Below the pieces are notes generated by a model. That model was given only the letters and a program-made list of their open reading frames with translations. It was not told the origin of the DNA and made no database searches. This document shows positions 5,528-13,405 of a stretch of DNA of 19,763 nucleotides, one piece after another (positions within the stretch are counted from its first letter, which is position 1; each line of letters starts with the position of its first letter). Source of the DNA: DATMNI01 sp035570275 (lineage in GTDB: Bacteria > Acidobacteriota > Terriglobia > Bryobacterales > Bryobacteraceae); NCBI GenBank assembly GCA_035570275.1, contig DATMNI010000236.1, positions 1 through 19,763 of the forward strand, read 5' to 3'. A program made the position numbers and the translations under genes.

Positions 5528-7411
5528 CTACGGATTCACTTGCGAGCAGAACCCTGACGAGACGGCAGGTTGCCCCCCCGCCCCCGGTTTAAAATAAGCC
5601 GCGCTGGTTTCCGCGGATCGTGTGCTCACGTCGCAAGCCTGGCGGAAACGCTCCTGGGCCAGTGTTTCGTCCTTGATCTCGCGGTACATCTGGGCAACGC
5701 TGTAGCAACTGGCGGCGATGCCGGCCCGGCAGGCCTTTTCGAAATACGCGATCGCCTGGGCCGGGTCGGCCGCGGTGCCCCGCCCATACCGGTAACATTC
5801 GCCCAGTCCGCCGCATCCGCGCCACCAGCCGCTGTCGCAGGATTGTCGAAAGAGCGCACCGGCGCGAGTGTAGTCCTTGGGAACGCCCAGGCCCCCATAG
5901 TATAGCGATGCCAGGATGAAGCAACTCTGGCCATCGCCCCGCGCGCACGGCTGCTCGAAAATGCCGGGCCCCGCATTACTCACCAGCGCCACCAGAGCCA
6001 GGCAGGCCTCGCGCATCCCCAAATCGCAGGCGGCGGCGAAGTCCTTGCCCGCCGCCGGCGCGTCGCGCGGCGCCTGCCGACCTTCGCTCAGCACCACTCC
6101 CAGTGTGGCGCAGGCGCGCGCCGACTGGTGCTGGCAGGCAATGTCCATGCTTCGGATCCACGTTTCGCAGCCGTTCCTTCGCCCCTCCTCGCATGCCTTG
6201 TGCCAGAACTCGGAGTTGCTGCCGGGGTGCCGTCCGCCGACAAATCCGGTGAGCGCCATGGTTGCGAACAGCGAAATCCACACCGCCATGTGAGCGAAAT
6301 TCGCCTGGCGAGGGCTCCAGGCCGAAACCCACTCCAGCGGGCGGAGTTTCCATTCGCGCACCCGCGCTTCCACCACCCCACTGAAACGGTCCAACAGCCG
6401 CACCGTCAGGTTGAGCGGCGGAACGCACAGCAGCTTGTCGTAAAACGTGGGAACGCCGAACCAGCCCAGCACGGCGTAGAGGCCGAACACCGCGCAGCCG
6501 TACATGGCGCCGAACAAAATCTTGCCGAAGTTCTTGCGCGGCGATGTTGCCGGGTCCGTCACCAACAGGTGCAACCCCAGGAAAACCGCCGCCGGAATGT
6601 TGGAGTCCACAAAATAGAAGACGCCGGTGGAGCTTGTATAAACCAGGTTCAGCACATACAACGCAGCCGCGGCCGCGAGCGTGACCAGGGTAACCGAGAA
6701 GAGAGCCTGCACCACCAGGCCTACCAGGAAGATCTCGATGTAGATGTTGGGCGGGCGTCCCAGCGTCACGGCAACCTCTTCCGCCCAGGAGATATGCGTG
6801 CTGTGCGTGACGATCAGGCCAAGCGAAAAGACCGCCAGCGCGATGGCCGATGGGTTGAAGATATGGACGCGGCGGCCCTCCCGGTTCCACGTGACGAACT
6901 CCTTGCACAGCACACCGGTTGCAACCAACAGGAATTGCAAAAAGAACCAGTCGTCCTTGAACCAGAGAAACAGGTTGGTGCTGAGCACGATGGGGAACGG
7001 GCCGAAGCCGAGAATCCACTTATCCCGGCGCCACCAGCAGACCAGCATGTCCAAGACGTACACAAAGACGATTTGCGCGGCGATTAACGGGGCGTAGTGG
7101 TAAACCTCGCGCCAGTACCAACCCCAGTAGAGGTAGATGCTGGTGTGCATGGAAAGCTGGACATAGTGCACGGGCCGGGGCACGATGTCATAACTCAGCA
7201 CACGTCCGCCGCGGGCGACCTGGCGGCGCAGTACAGCTTGAAAGATCAGCAGGGCCGCCGCCGCTCCCAGGAAGGAGCCGGCCAGCCGGGGGTTGGCGCG
7301 GACCCAGCCGAGAAGCGGGAAGCACGCCAGCAGCAGCGTAAGGAGAAAAGCCAGCCACAACGGGGGAATCGGGTTGTGTGGCTGGCGTTCCTGCCTGGTC
7401 CTGGTTGCCAT
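5528..7411 (-). CDS. NqrB/RnfD-like polytopic membrane protein fused to Sel1 repeats
   Basis: The protein has 627 residues from ATG 7411. An in-frame TTG at 7459 would add 16 residues but has no ribosome binding site. The N-terminal ~395 residues hold about nine hydrophobic segments and two stretches typical of the NQR2/RnfD/RnfE family: FNPSAIALAVFSLG (about 185-198) and LLVTDPATSP (about 282-291). In that family these subunits carry flavin and quinone sites of ion-pumping NADH or ferredoxin oxidoreductases. I do not see the SGAT flavin-attachment motif, so covalent FMN is uncertain. From about 400 come Sel1-type repeats with regularly placed Cys pairs (FWHKACEEGRRNGCETW, YYGGLGVPKDYTRAGALF, YRYGRGTAADPAQAIAYFEK), as in secreted cysteine-rich Sel1 proteins. 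They would probably lie in the periplasm. No other Rnf/Nqr subunits are nearby. It follows the TonB receptor by 63 bp on the same strand. Confidence 0.8.
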   Translation of the reverse strand: MATRTRQERQPHNPIPPLWLAFLLTLLLACFPLLGWVRANPRLAGSFLGAAAALLIFQAVLRRQVARGGRVLSYDIVPRPVHYVQLSMHTSIYLYWGWYWREVYHYAPLIAAQIVFVYVLDMLVCWWRRDKWILGFGPFPIVLSTNLFLWFKDDWFFLQFLLVATGVLCKEFVTWNREGRRVHIFNPSAIALAVFSLGLIVTHSTHISWAEEVAVTLGRPPNIYIEIFLVGLVVQALFSVTLVTLAAAAALYVLNLVYTSSTGVFYFVDSNIPAAVFLGLHLLVTDPATSPRKNFGKILFGAMYGCAVFGLYAVLGWFGVPTFYDKLLCVPPLNLTVRLLDRFSGVVEARVREWKLRPLEWVSAWSPRQANFAHMAVWISLFATMALTGFVGGRHPGSNSEFWHKACEEGRRNGCETWIRSMDIACQHQSARACATLGVVLSEGRQAPRDAPAAGKDFAAACDLGMREACLALVALVSNAGPGIFEQPCARGDGQSCFILASLYYGGLGVPKDYTRAGALFRQSCDSGWWRGCGGLGECYRYGRGTAADPAQAIAYFEKACRAGIAASCYSVAQMYREIKDETLAQERFRQACDVSTRSAETSAAYFKPGAGGQPAVSSGFCSQVNP

Positions 7412-7474
7412 TGCTTTCTGAAGGGCAGGGGGCCAGAGGGCGCGCCCCTGCCTGCCCAATCAGAGGTTAACAGG

Positions 7475-10400
7475 TCAGAACGTAAAACGCAGCGAGCCTT
7501 GCATGATCCGCGGAGCGCGGGTTGAGCTGACTTGCCCGAACAGCGTGTTCGTTTGCGCGCCGGTCGTCAGATCGAATTTCGCCGCGGTATTGATGCCGGA
7601 ATACTGCGTATGGTTGAAGGCGTTGTACGCTTCCCATCGCAGTGTGATGTAGCGTTTCTCGCTCTTCACCGGGAATTGCTTGGAAAGAGCCAGGTCCGTA
7701 TTGTTGACGCCCGGGTTGCGGACGCTATTCTTGGCCGCGTTGCCGGGGTCGCCCTTGCCTGGCACGGCGAACGCCGCCGGGTTGAACCAGGCGTTGAAGG
7801 TGGACCCGTTCGCGTTCGGGTTGCCGACTATGTTGACGCGCTGGCCGTCGCCGCCGCCGGTGAGGTCGGTGCCCTGGACGGTGCTGAAACTGATCGACGC
7901 CGGCGTGCCGCTCACCCACTGGGCGATCCCACTCAGGTTCCAGTCGTCAAACACCCACTTCACGAGCTTGTTGTCATGGACCATCCGGCTCGCCTTGGGC
8001 AGCGCATAAGTGAGATTCAAAACCGCGTTGTGAGTCTGGTCCGAGCCGTCGAAACCGTAGCTCCACGTGCGCAGATTCTGGTAGATCGGAATACCGGTGT
8101 AATCCATGAACTTCGAAAACGTGTAGCTGAAACCAAACTGGAAGCCGTTGGCGAAGCGCCGGTTGATGCTGAGCAGCAGCGCGTGGTAGTTCGAGTTGTA
8201 AGCGTTGTCGGTCCAGGAAACGTTGTTATATCCGGGGAAGGGACGGAAGAAGTTATCCGTAATGCCCGGTTGACTGGTGTACTGCGGCGTGAAATGCGTG
8301 CCGTAGGGGATCGTGTTGATCGCCAGCGTTTGTGGTTCGTGCTGGCCCAGAACGCTGGCGTAGGAAACGTCCACCAGGATGGAGTGCCCCACATCCTGCT
8401 GCACCCCGAGAGTGATGTTATAGTTGTCCGGCGTCTTATTGTTGATGTTAAAACCCTGGGTGTTACTCGGTGAAAGCGTGCCGGCCGTCTGAATGAAGGT
8501 GCGCATATCCCCGTAATAGGTAATCGGCGTCAGGATCGCCGGCGGATTGTTTACCATGTTACTCCACTTACTGAGACGCGGATTGTAGAGGATTGCCGCG
8601 CCGCCGCGGATAGCCGTCTTGCCGTTGCCAAACACATCGTAAGCGAAGCCCAGACGCGGTCCCCAAAGAACCCCCGGCTGGTTCACAAAGCCCGTCGGCA
8701 CATTCTTATCGCCGGAGGTGGCTCCGCCTGAAGCCGGATTGCCCACGCCAGGGACGAAGAGCCCCACGTATACGGCGGGGAGCAGCGCGCCCGTAAGCGG
8801 ATTCTGCGCGAACTTGACGCCGCCCTGCGTTACCGGAGCGAAAAGCGGAGGAGTCTGGCTCGCGTTATATAGGTTCCGCATGAACACGGACTGCTGTCCG
8901 GGATCGTTTGGATACATCTCCCCGGCCCAGGTCCACCGCACACCATAATCGATGTTCAGCCGCTTGGTTACTTTCCAACTGTCCTGAGCGAACCACTCGA
9001 TCAGGCTCTGCCGCATGTTGGCTCCGTAACGGATATTGGACTCCGTGTAGCTGTTGAAAACTCCCAGCGCCGCATTCGAGTATGCGTAGTTGGTATCCAA
9101 CGGGTTCAAAGTATTCTTGCCGAAGTCGAAGGTGCCCGAAAACGTGCTCTGCTCCCCTTCATACTCGCGAATGCGGTAGACGTCGAAGCCGACCTTGATG
9201 TTGTGCTTGCCCTTGGTGATCGCCACGCTGTCGCTGAGGTTGAACGTGAAGTCCGTGCCGCCGGTAAGCAGGCGGCTGTCGTAGCTCACGTTGGGAGCGT
9301 CGGGAACGCCGCCGAACGAATAGCGTGGAATGTATCCGGTGGGATTCGCCTGGGGATACCACTGGCTAAGGTTGTAACCGATGGCGGAGCGCAGCACCTT
9401 GTTGATTTCGTTGGCGCCATAGGGAAACCATGCCTCGCGGTTGTGTCGCACTCCGGTATTGAATTCCATGACCACGGACGGGCTGAAGATGTGTGTCCAG
9501 CCTGAGGCGAGACCGTCTTCCGTAAAACAGTAGCATTGGGCGAAGAAGCCGACCGGCGTGGCGCCGCCGGCCACCGCGTATCCTTCCTGCTGCGCCAGCC
9601 ACGTCTTGCCGCGAACGAAAAACCGGTCCTTGTCCGTGGGAACGTAGTCCAACTTAAGAAGCTGGCTCCGCTTGGGATCTTTCTGCACTTCCTGGATCTG
9701 GTAGTTGTAGTTGCCGCCCGAGATGGCGCGATTGAAAAAGTATGGCTGCGGCAGAATGTTCATCAGCGCCAGTCCGTTCGGGTTCTGACGCGATTTTGGA
9801 ATCACGTTGCCGGGGAACACCGTGCCGGTGGTCGGGTCGGTGATCGGAATCACCTTGCCGTTCACATCCAGCGTCTGCGAGAAATCGCCCTGGCGTTCCA
9901 GGGGGGTGGGCATAGTGTACGAATTCAGCGCGCCTGGAGTGGAAATCAGCCCCTCCTCAATATTATAGAAGGCGAACAGCTTGGTTCGGCTCTGGTTCCA
10001 GCGTCCGGGAATGTAAAGCGGCCCTCCCAGGGTTCCGCCGAACGTGTTGTAGCGATAGCGCGGGCGTCGCACGCCGTTGCGGTTATTGAAGAAATCGTTG
10101 GCGTTCAGGGCATCGTTGCGGATGTATTCGTATCCGTTGCCGTGGAACTCCTTGCCGCCCGACCTGGTGACCACTTGCACGATCGGTCCGCCGTTGCCGG
10201 CGTATTCGGCCTGATAGCTGTTCAGCAGCACCTTCACTTCACCGATCGCGTCCAGCGTAGTAACGCTCGAGAAGACATTCGGCGTTCCCTGGTCGTTGCT
10301 GACCACGCCATCCACCGCCAGGATGTTGGTGCCGGAAAAAGAGCCCATAATGTTCGGCGTGCCGGTACCGTAACTGCCGCCGGTGGAATCCTGATCGGCC

Positions 10401-10909
10401 TGATATTGCACACCGGGAATGGTGCGCAGCATCGAGACTACCTCGCGGCCACGGGCGGTGAGATTGGTCAACTGATTGGTGGTAAGGGTGGCAGAGTGTT
10501 CGGAACTATCCACTTGTACTTGTGCGGCCTCGGCCGTGACGTTGACGGTTTCGGTGACTTCGCCGATCTGCAGCACCAGGTCGCCTAACGAGACCCGCTC
10601 ATTGGCGCTGATCACAATGCCGCGGCGCTGGTACGCCTTGAAACCTTTCTGTTCCACCCGCAGATCGTAGGTGTCCGGCTGCACCGCGTTCAAGGTGAAG
10701 ACGCCCTCTTCGTTCGCCGTCCCACTTCTGGTATCGGCCGTTTTGGGGCTGGTTATAGTGACCTTGGCGCCTGCCATGACTTGGCCGGACGGGTCGGTGA
10801 CGGTGCCAGTGATGGTGCCGGTGACGGTCATTTGGGCGAAAACCTGCCCGGTGACCAACATGGCGAAAACAAGGCTCAACGCGGCTTGGCGAAGATATTT
10901 CGACGACAT
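7475..10909 (-). CDS. TonB-dependent receptor, Oar-like, with carboxypeptidase-regulatory-like domain
   Basis: This is an outer-membrane receptor of 1144 residues. The frame is open up to 11149, but Met10909 is chosen because it has GGGAG 9 bases upstream and begins a clear signal peptide (MSSKYLRQAALSLVFAMLVTG, then QVFAQ). Residues about 28-115 are the regulatory-like Ig fold (GTVTDPSGQVMAGAKVTITS, GVFTLNAVQPDTYDLRVE). The plug covers about 120-260 (ARGREVVSMLRTIPGVQ, NILAVDGVVSNDQGTPN, VVTRSGGKEFHGNGYEY). The remainder is a large beta barrel ending in the aromatic GSLRFTF. In Acidobacteria such receptors are numerous and usually linked to uptake of glycans or other large substrates. The substrate here cannot be read from the sequence. 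It may be co-transcribed with the RnfD-Sel1 gene. Confidence 0.93.
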   Translation of the reverse strand: MSSKYLRQAALSLVFAMLVTGQVFAQMTVTGTITGTVTDPSGQVMAGAKVTITSPKTADTRSGTANEEGVFTLNAVQPDTYDLRVEQKGFKAYQRRGIVISANERVSLGDLVLQIGEVTETVNVTAEAAQVQVDSSEHSATLTTNQLTNLTARGREVVSMLRTIPGVQYQADQDSTGGSYGTGTPNIMGSFSGTNILAVDGVVSNDQGTPNVFSSVTTLDAIGEVKVLLNSYQAEYAGNGGPIVQVVTRSGGKEFHGNGYEYIRNDALNANDFFNNRNGVRRPRYRYNTFGGTLGGPLYIPGRWNQSRTKLFAFYNIEEGLISTPGALNSYTMPTPLERQGDFSQTLDVNGKVIPITDPTTGTVFPGNVIPKSRQNPNGLALMNILPQPYFFNRAISGGNYNYQIQEVQKDPKRSQLLKLDYVPTDKDRFFVRGKTWLAQQEGYAVAGGATPVGFFAQCYCFTEDGLASGWTHIFSPSVVMEFNTGVRHNREAWFPYGANEINKVLRSAIGYNLSQWYPQANPTGYIPRYSFGGVPDAPNVSYDSRLLTGGTDFTFNLSDSVAITKGKHNIKVGFDVYRIREYEGEQSTFSGTFDFGKNTLNPLDTNYAYSNAALGVFNSYTESNIRYGANMRQSLIEWFAQDSWKVTKRLNIDYGVRWTWAGEMYPNDPGQQSVFMRNLYNASQTPPLFAPVTQGGVKFAQNPLTGALLPAVYVGLFVPGVGNPASGGATSGDKNVPTGFVNQPGVLWGPRLGFAYDVFGNGKTAIRGGAAILYNPRLSKWSNMVNNPPAILTPITYYGDMRTFIQTAGTLSPSNTQGFNINNKTPDNYNITLGVQQDVGHSILVDVSYASVLGQHEPQTLAINTIPYGTHFTPQYTSQPGITDNFFRPFPGYNNVSWTDNAYNSNYHALLLSINRRFANGFQFGFSYTFSKFMDYTGIPIYQNLRTWSYGFDGSDQTHNAVLNLTYALPKASRMVHDNKLVKWVFDDWNLSGIAQWVSGTPASISFSTVQGTDLTGGGDGQRVNIVGNPNANGSTFNAWFNPAAFAVPGKGDPGNAAKNSVRNPGVNNTDLALSKQFPVKSEKRYITLRWEAYNAFNHTQYSGINTAAKFDLTTGAQTNTLFGQVSSTRAPRIMQGSLRFTF

Positions 10910-10924
10910 GGATTCAACTCCCCT

Positions 10925-10966
10925 GATGCAACGATGACGATGCAACAATGACGATGCAACGATGAC
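10925..10966. repeat. Three tandem 14-bp repeats in the TonB-receptor leader
   Basis: The units at 10925-10938, 10939-10952 and 10953-10966 follow GATGCAACRATGAC and differ at one position. They begin 16 bases upstream of the receptor start codon, and so probably lie in its 5' leader or promoter. They may be a binding array or a slippage-prone tract. Confidence 0.8.
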
Positions 10967-11114
10967 GTTACCGCTATACAAGTTTGAGCTAATGCTACGT
11001 CCTGGCGCTCCGAAAGTCAACAGGGAAGACCGCGGAGACCGGTTGGCGATCCATGGGCGATGGCTTGGAACGCCGCCAGTTAACACCGGAATCGGCCGCG
11101 CCCAAGCGCCACGC
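10967..11114. other. Short intergenic region, nothing recognised
   Basis: Between the tandem repeats and the end of lpxA I see no gene or RNA. It must hold the promoter of the receptor unless that is transcribed from lpxA, but I could not identify a convincing pair of boxes. Confidence 0.4.
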
Positions 11115-11900
11115 CTACCGGCAGATGCCCCGCTGGCTTCGCTTGACAAAGGCTGCCAGATGCAGCGTTTCGGGAGTGGGAATTTCGGTCTCGATCCTTG
11201 CCAACGCCTCTTCCAGCTTCAGGTTAGAGCGATAGAGAATCTGGTAGGCACGCTTGAGGATGCTGACGTCCGGCGCGCCGTACCCCGCCCGCTTCAACCC
11301 AACCAGATTGAGACCCTTGGGCGCGATCTGGAATCCCGAATAGGTGAAGAACGGCGGCGCATCCAGATTGACGCGGGTGTTGCCGCTCACCATGGCCAGC
11401 CGGCCGATCTTGGAAAACTGGTGCACCAAAACGCCCCCCGAGAGGAACGCCTGGTCTTCGATTTCGACGTATCCACCCAGCAGCACACAGCTTGCGATCA
11501 CGGTCTGGTTGCCGACCTTGCAATTGTGCGCGATATGCCCGGAGGTCATGATGAAGTTGCCGTCGCCGATTTCGGTTGCCGACTCCGGCGGCGTGCCGCG
11601 TGAAATGGTGAAGTGCTCGCGGATCTTATTGCCGTTGCCGATCTTCAGATAGCTCCGGGCGCCGTCGAAATTCTTGTCCAGCGGGTCGGTGCCCAGAACC
11701 GTTCCCGCCGAGATCTCGTTGTGCTCCCCGAGTGTGGTCCAGCGCTTGATGTAGACGTAAGGTTCCAACCGGCAGCCGGCCCCAATCCGGACGTCCGATT
11801 CGATCACGCAGAATTCGCCGACGCGCACGCCCGGCCCGATCTCGGCATCCGGGTGGACGCGCGCCGTGGCCGCGATGGTAGCCGAGCCATCTATCGCCAT
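11115..11900 (-). CDS. lpxA: UDP-N-acetylglucosamine O-acyltransferase LpxA
   Basis: LpxA catalyses the first step of lipid A synthesis in the cytoplasm, moving a 3-hydroxyacyl chain from acyl carrier protein to the 3-OH of UDP-GlcNAc. The 261-residue length is normal. Residues 1-185 form left-handed beta-helix hexapeptide repeats (IGPGVRVGEF, VRIGAGCRLEP, TEIGDGNFIM). The catalytic His125 lies in GHIAHNC, at the same number as in E. coli. The LVHQFSKIGRLAMVSGNTRV stretch and the helical C-terminus (APDVSILKRAYQILYRSNL) are typical. The start ATG 11900 fits the first repeat, but the ribosome binding site is weak (GGGCGG). A REP-like double hairpin starts 17 bases upstream. Many bacteria keep lpxA behind lpxD and fabZ. 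Here it is alone and divergent from lpxD. Confidence 0.96.
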   Translation of the reverse strand: MAIDGSATIAATARVHPDAEIGPGVRVGEFCVIESDVRIGAGCRLEPYVYIKRWTTLGEHNEISAGTVLGTDPLDKNFDGARSYLKIGNGNKIREHFTISRGTPPESATEIGDGNFIMTSGHIAHNCKVGNQTVIASCVLLGGYVEIEDQAFLSGGVLVHQFSKIGRLAMVSGNTRVNLDAPPFFTYSGFQIAPKGLNLVGLKRAGYGAPDVSILKRAYQILYRSNLKLEEALARIETEIPTPETLHLAAFVKRSQRGICR

Positions 11901-11916
11901 GGCCGCCCGCTGACTT

Positions 11917-11958
11917 TGTGGGGCAGATTGTTAATCTGCGGCGGGTTGGCAACCCGCC
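11917..11958 (+). repeat. REP-like double-hairpin element, unit 3
   Basis: This 42-base unit has the same architecture as units 1 and 2. Its stems are GCAGATT-GTT-AATCTGC and GGCGGGTT-GGC-AACCCGCC. The stem bases that differ from unit 1 change on both sides so that pairing is kept. It lies between the lpxA start and the permease remnant. Confidence 0.85.
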
Positions 11959-12032
11959 AGCCCCTCTCGTGCCAGAAGTCCCTTCTCACCCCCACTATGT
12001 TACGGCAACGCCACTGGCAGACCCGGAATGCC

Positions 12033-12300
12033 TCACTCGTACCGCAAGGCCCGCATGGGATCCACGTGCGCCACCCTCCGGGCGGGCAAATAGCCGGCGA
12101 GAATCGTGGCGGTCCCCAGGAGGGCGGTGGCTGCCATGAGCGTCGGCAGATCATTGGGCGGCAGACCGAATAACATTTTCGAGACGGCGTGTGGTCAGTG
12201 CAATGGTGGCGGGGAGCCTGATCGCGATACCGGCCAGGATCATCAGGATCGTCTCGCGAACCACCATCTTCATCCAACTGGGTAGACGGGCTACCGAGCT
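12033..12300 (-). pseudogene. 3' remnant of a MacB/FtsX-type ABC transporter permease
   Basis: Two pieces in different minus-strand frames give the usual C-terminus of MacB/FtsX permeases. The first is MKMVVRETILMILAGIAIRLP (around 12205-12275). After a frameshift near 12175 comes KMLFGLPPNDLPTLMAATAL and then AGYLPARRVAHVDPMRALRYE, with the stop at 12033-12035. The last piece is the hallmark ending of this family in Acidobacteria. The rest of the gene is missing, so this is a dead remnant that once reached the lpxA-lpxD gap. What lies between 11959 and 12032, and between 12300 and lpxD, shows nothing further. Confidence 0.75.
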
Positions 12301-12376
12301 TTTGGTGAGCCGGGATTCCGCCCGCCAAAGAAGCGCTCCTGCAAGGATTGCGCCTCGCCAGCGATATCATCTACCT

Positions 12377-13405
12377 ATGCGAGTGCGCGAATTGGCGGAA
12401 TGGCTGGGCGCGACCTTTGAAGGCGATGGCGAAAAGGAACTCTCCGGCGTGGCGCCCCTGGAAACCGCGGGGGCCGGCGACGTGGCTTTCGTGGGCAACC
12501 GGAAGGCGGCAGCGCAGGCCGAATCCTCCGCGGCCGGATGCCTCATCGTTCCCATGGAGTGGCCCAGCCCCAGTTACCGCACCGTCATCCGCGCCGTGGA
12601 ACCGCGCACCGCCTTTGCCCGCGCCATGAACCGCTTCTATCCCACGGCGGAATTGAAACCCGGTGTGCATCCCACCGCGGTAGTGGGCAGGGAGGTGGAG
12701 TTGGGCGCTATGTCATACGTGGGCCCGCACGCCGTGGTGGGCGATGGCACGCGCATCGGCGTGGCCACCAGCATCGGCGCCGGTTGCGTCGTGGGCAAGC
12801 GCGTGGCGCTGGGCGAAGGCTGTGTGCTCCATCCCAACGTGACCGTATACGACAACGTGGATATCGGCCGCGGGACCATTCTGCACTCGGGTTGCGTGAT
12901 CGGCGCCGATGGGTTCGGATACGTCATGGAGCACGAACGCTGGCACAAGTTTCCGCAAGTCGGACGCGTGGAAATCGGCGACTTCGTGGAGATTGGCGCC
13001 AATTCGTGCGTGGACCGCGCGGCTCTCGGCGTGACCTCTATCGGCGAAGGGACCAAACTGGATAACATGGTGCATGTGGGGCACAATTGCCGCATCGGAA
13101 AACACGTGGTGGTGGCCGCGCAGACCGGCTTTTCGGGCGGCGTGGTGGTGGAGGATTACGCCGTGATCGGCGGGCAGGTGGGAATCGGCGACAAGGCACG
13201 CATCGAATCGCGAGCCGTGCTGGGGTCGGGGTGCGGCGTTCTCACGTCGAAAATCGTGCGCTCGGGTGAGACCGTGTGGGGCACGCCGGCGCGCCCGCTC
13301 AAGCAGCATCTGGAGCAGCTTGCCAATCTTGCCCGGCTTCCCCAGGTTCGGCGCGAAGTGGCGGACCTGAAACGGCGGCTCGCCGAACTTGAGGAGAAAG
13401 ACTGA
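12377..13405 (+). CDS. lpxD: UDP-3-O-(3-hydroxyacyl)glucosamine N-acyltransferase LpxD
   Basis: LpxD adds the N-linked 3-hydroxyacyl chain in the third step of lipid A synthesis, in the cytoplasm. The protein has 342 residues, normal for the family. An N-terminal uridine-binding domain (about 1-100: RELAEWLGATFEGDGEKELS, AGAGDVAFVGNRK) precedes the left-handed beta helix (about 100-310, many IG.G hexapeptides, e.g. VIGADGFGYV). The catalytic His is His236 in VHVGHNCRIGKH. The C-terminal helix REVADLKRRLAELEEKD looks like a short coiled coil. The frame stays open upstream to 12191, but the added residues overlap the permease remnant and resemble nothing, so Met12377 is chosen. No Shine-Dalgarno is visible there, so a leaderless transcript is possible. 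The stop overlaps the next gene by one base (TGATG). Confidence 0.96.
   Translation: MRVRELAEWLGATFEGDGEKELSGVAPLETAGAGDVAFVGNRKAAAQAESSAAGCLIVPMEWPSPSYRTVIRAVEPRTAFARAMNRFYPTAELKPGVHPTAVVGREVELGAMSYVGPHAVVGDGTRIGVATSIGAGCVVGKRVALGEGCVLHPNVTVYDNVDIGRGTILHSGCVIGADGFGYVMEHERWHKFPQVGRVEIGDFVEIGANSCVDRAALGVTSIGEGTKLDNMVHVGHNCRIGKHVVVAAQTGFSGGVVVEDYAVIGGQVGIGDKARIESRAVLGSGCGVLTSKIVRSGETVWGTPARPLKQHLEQLANLARLPQVRREVADLKRRLAELEEKD

Noticed and set aside
5976..7019. 347-residue minus-strand frame and a 319-residue plus-strand frame (6128-7087)
   Set aside because: Both are shadows of the RnfD-Sel1 gene. They are rich in Arg, Gly and His and have no membrane segments or motifs.
9536..10588. 350-residue plus-strand frame
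   Set aside because: Lies fully antisense to the conserved TonB receptor and has no family features.
10910..11149. 80-residue N-terminal extension of the TonB receptor
   Set aside because: It would bury the signal peptide and read through the 14-bp repeats and the end of lpxA. Met10909 has a good ribosome binding site.
12191..12376. 62-residue N-terminal extension of LpxD
   Set aside because: Family alignment starts at MRVRELAEWLG, and the upstream part is antisense to the permease remnant.
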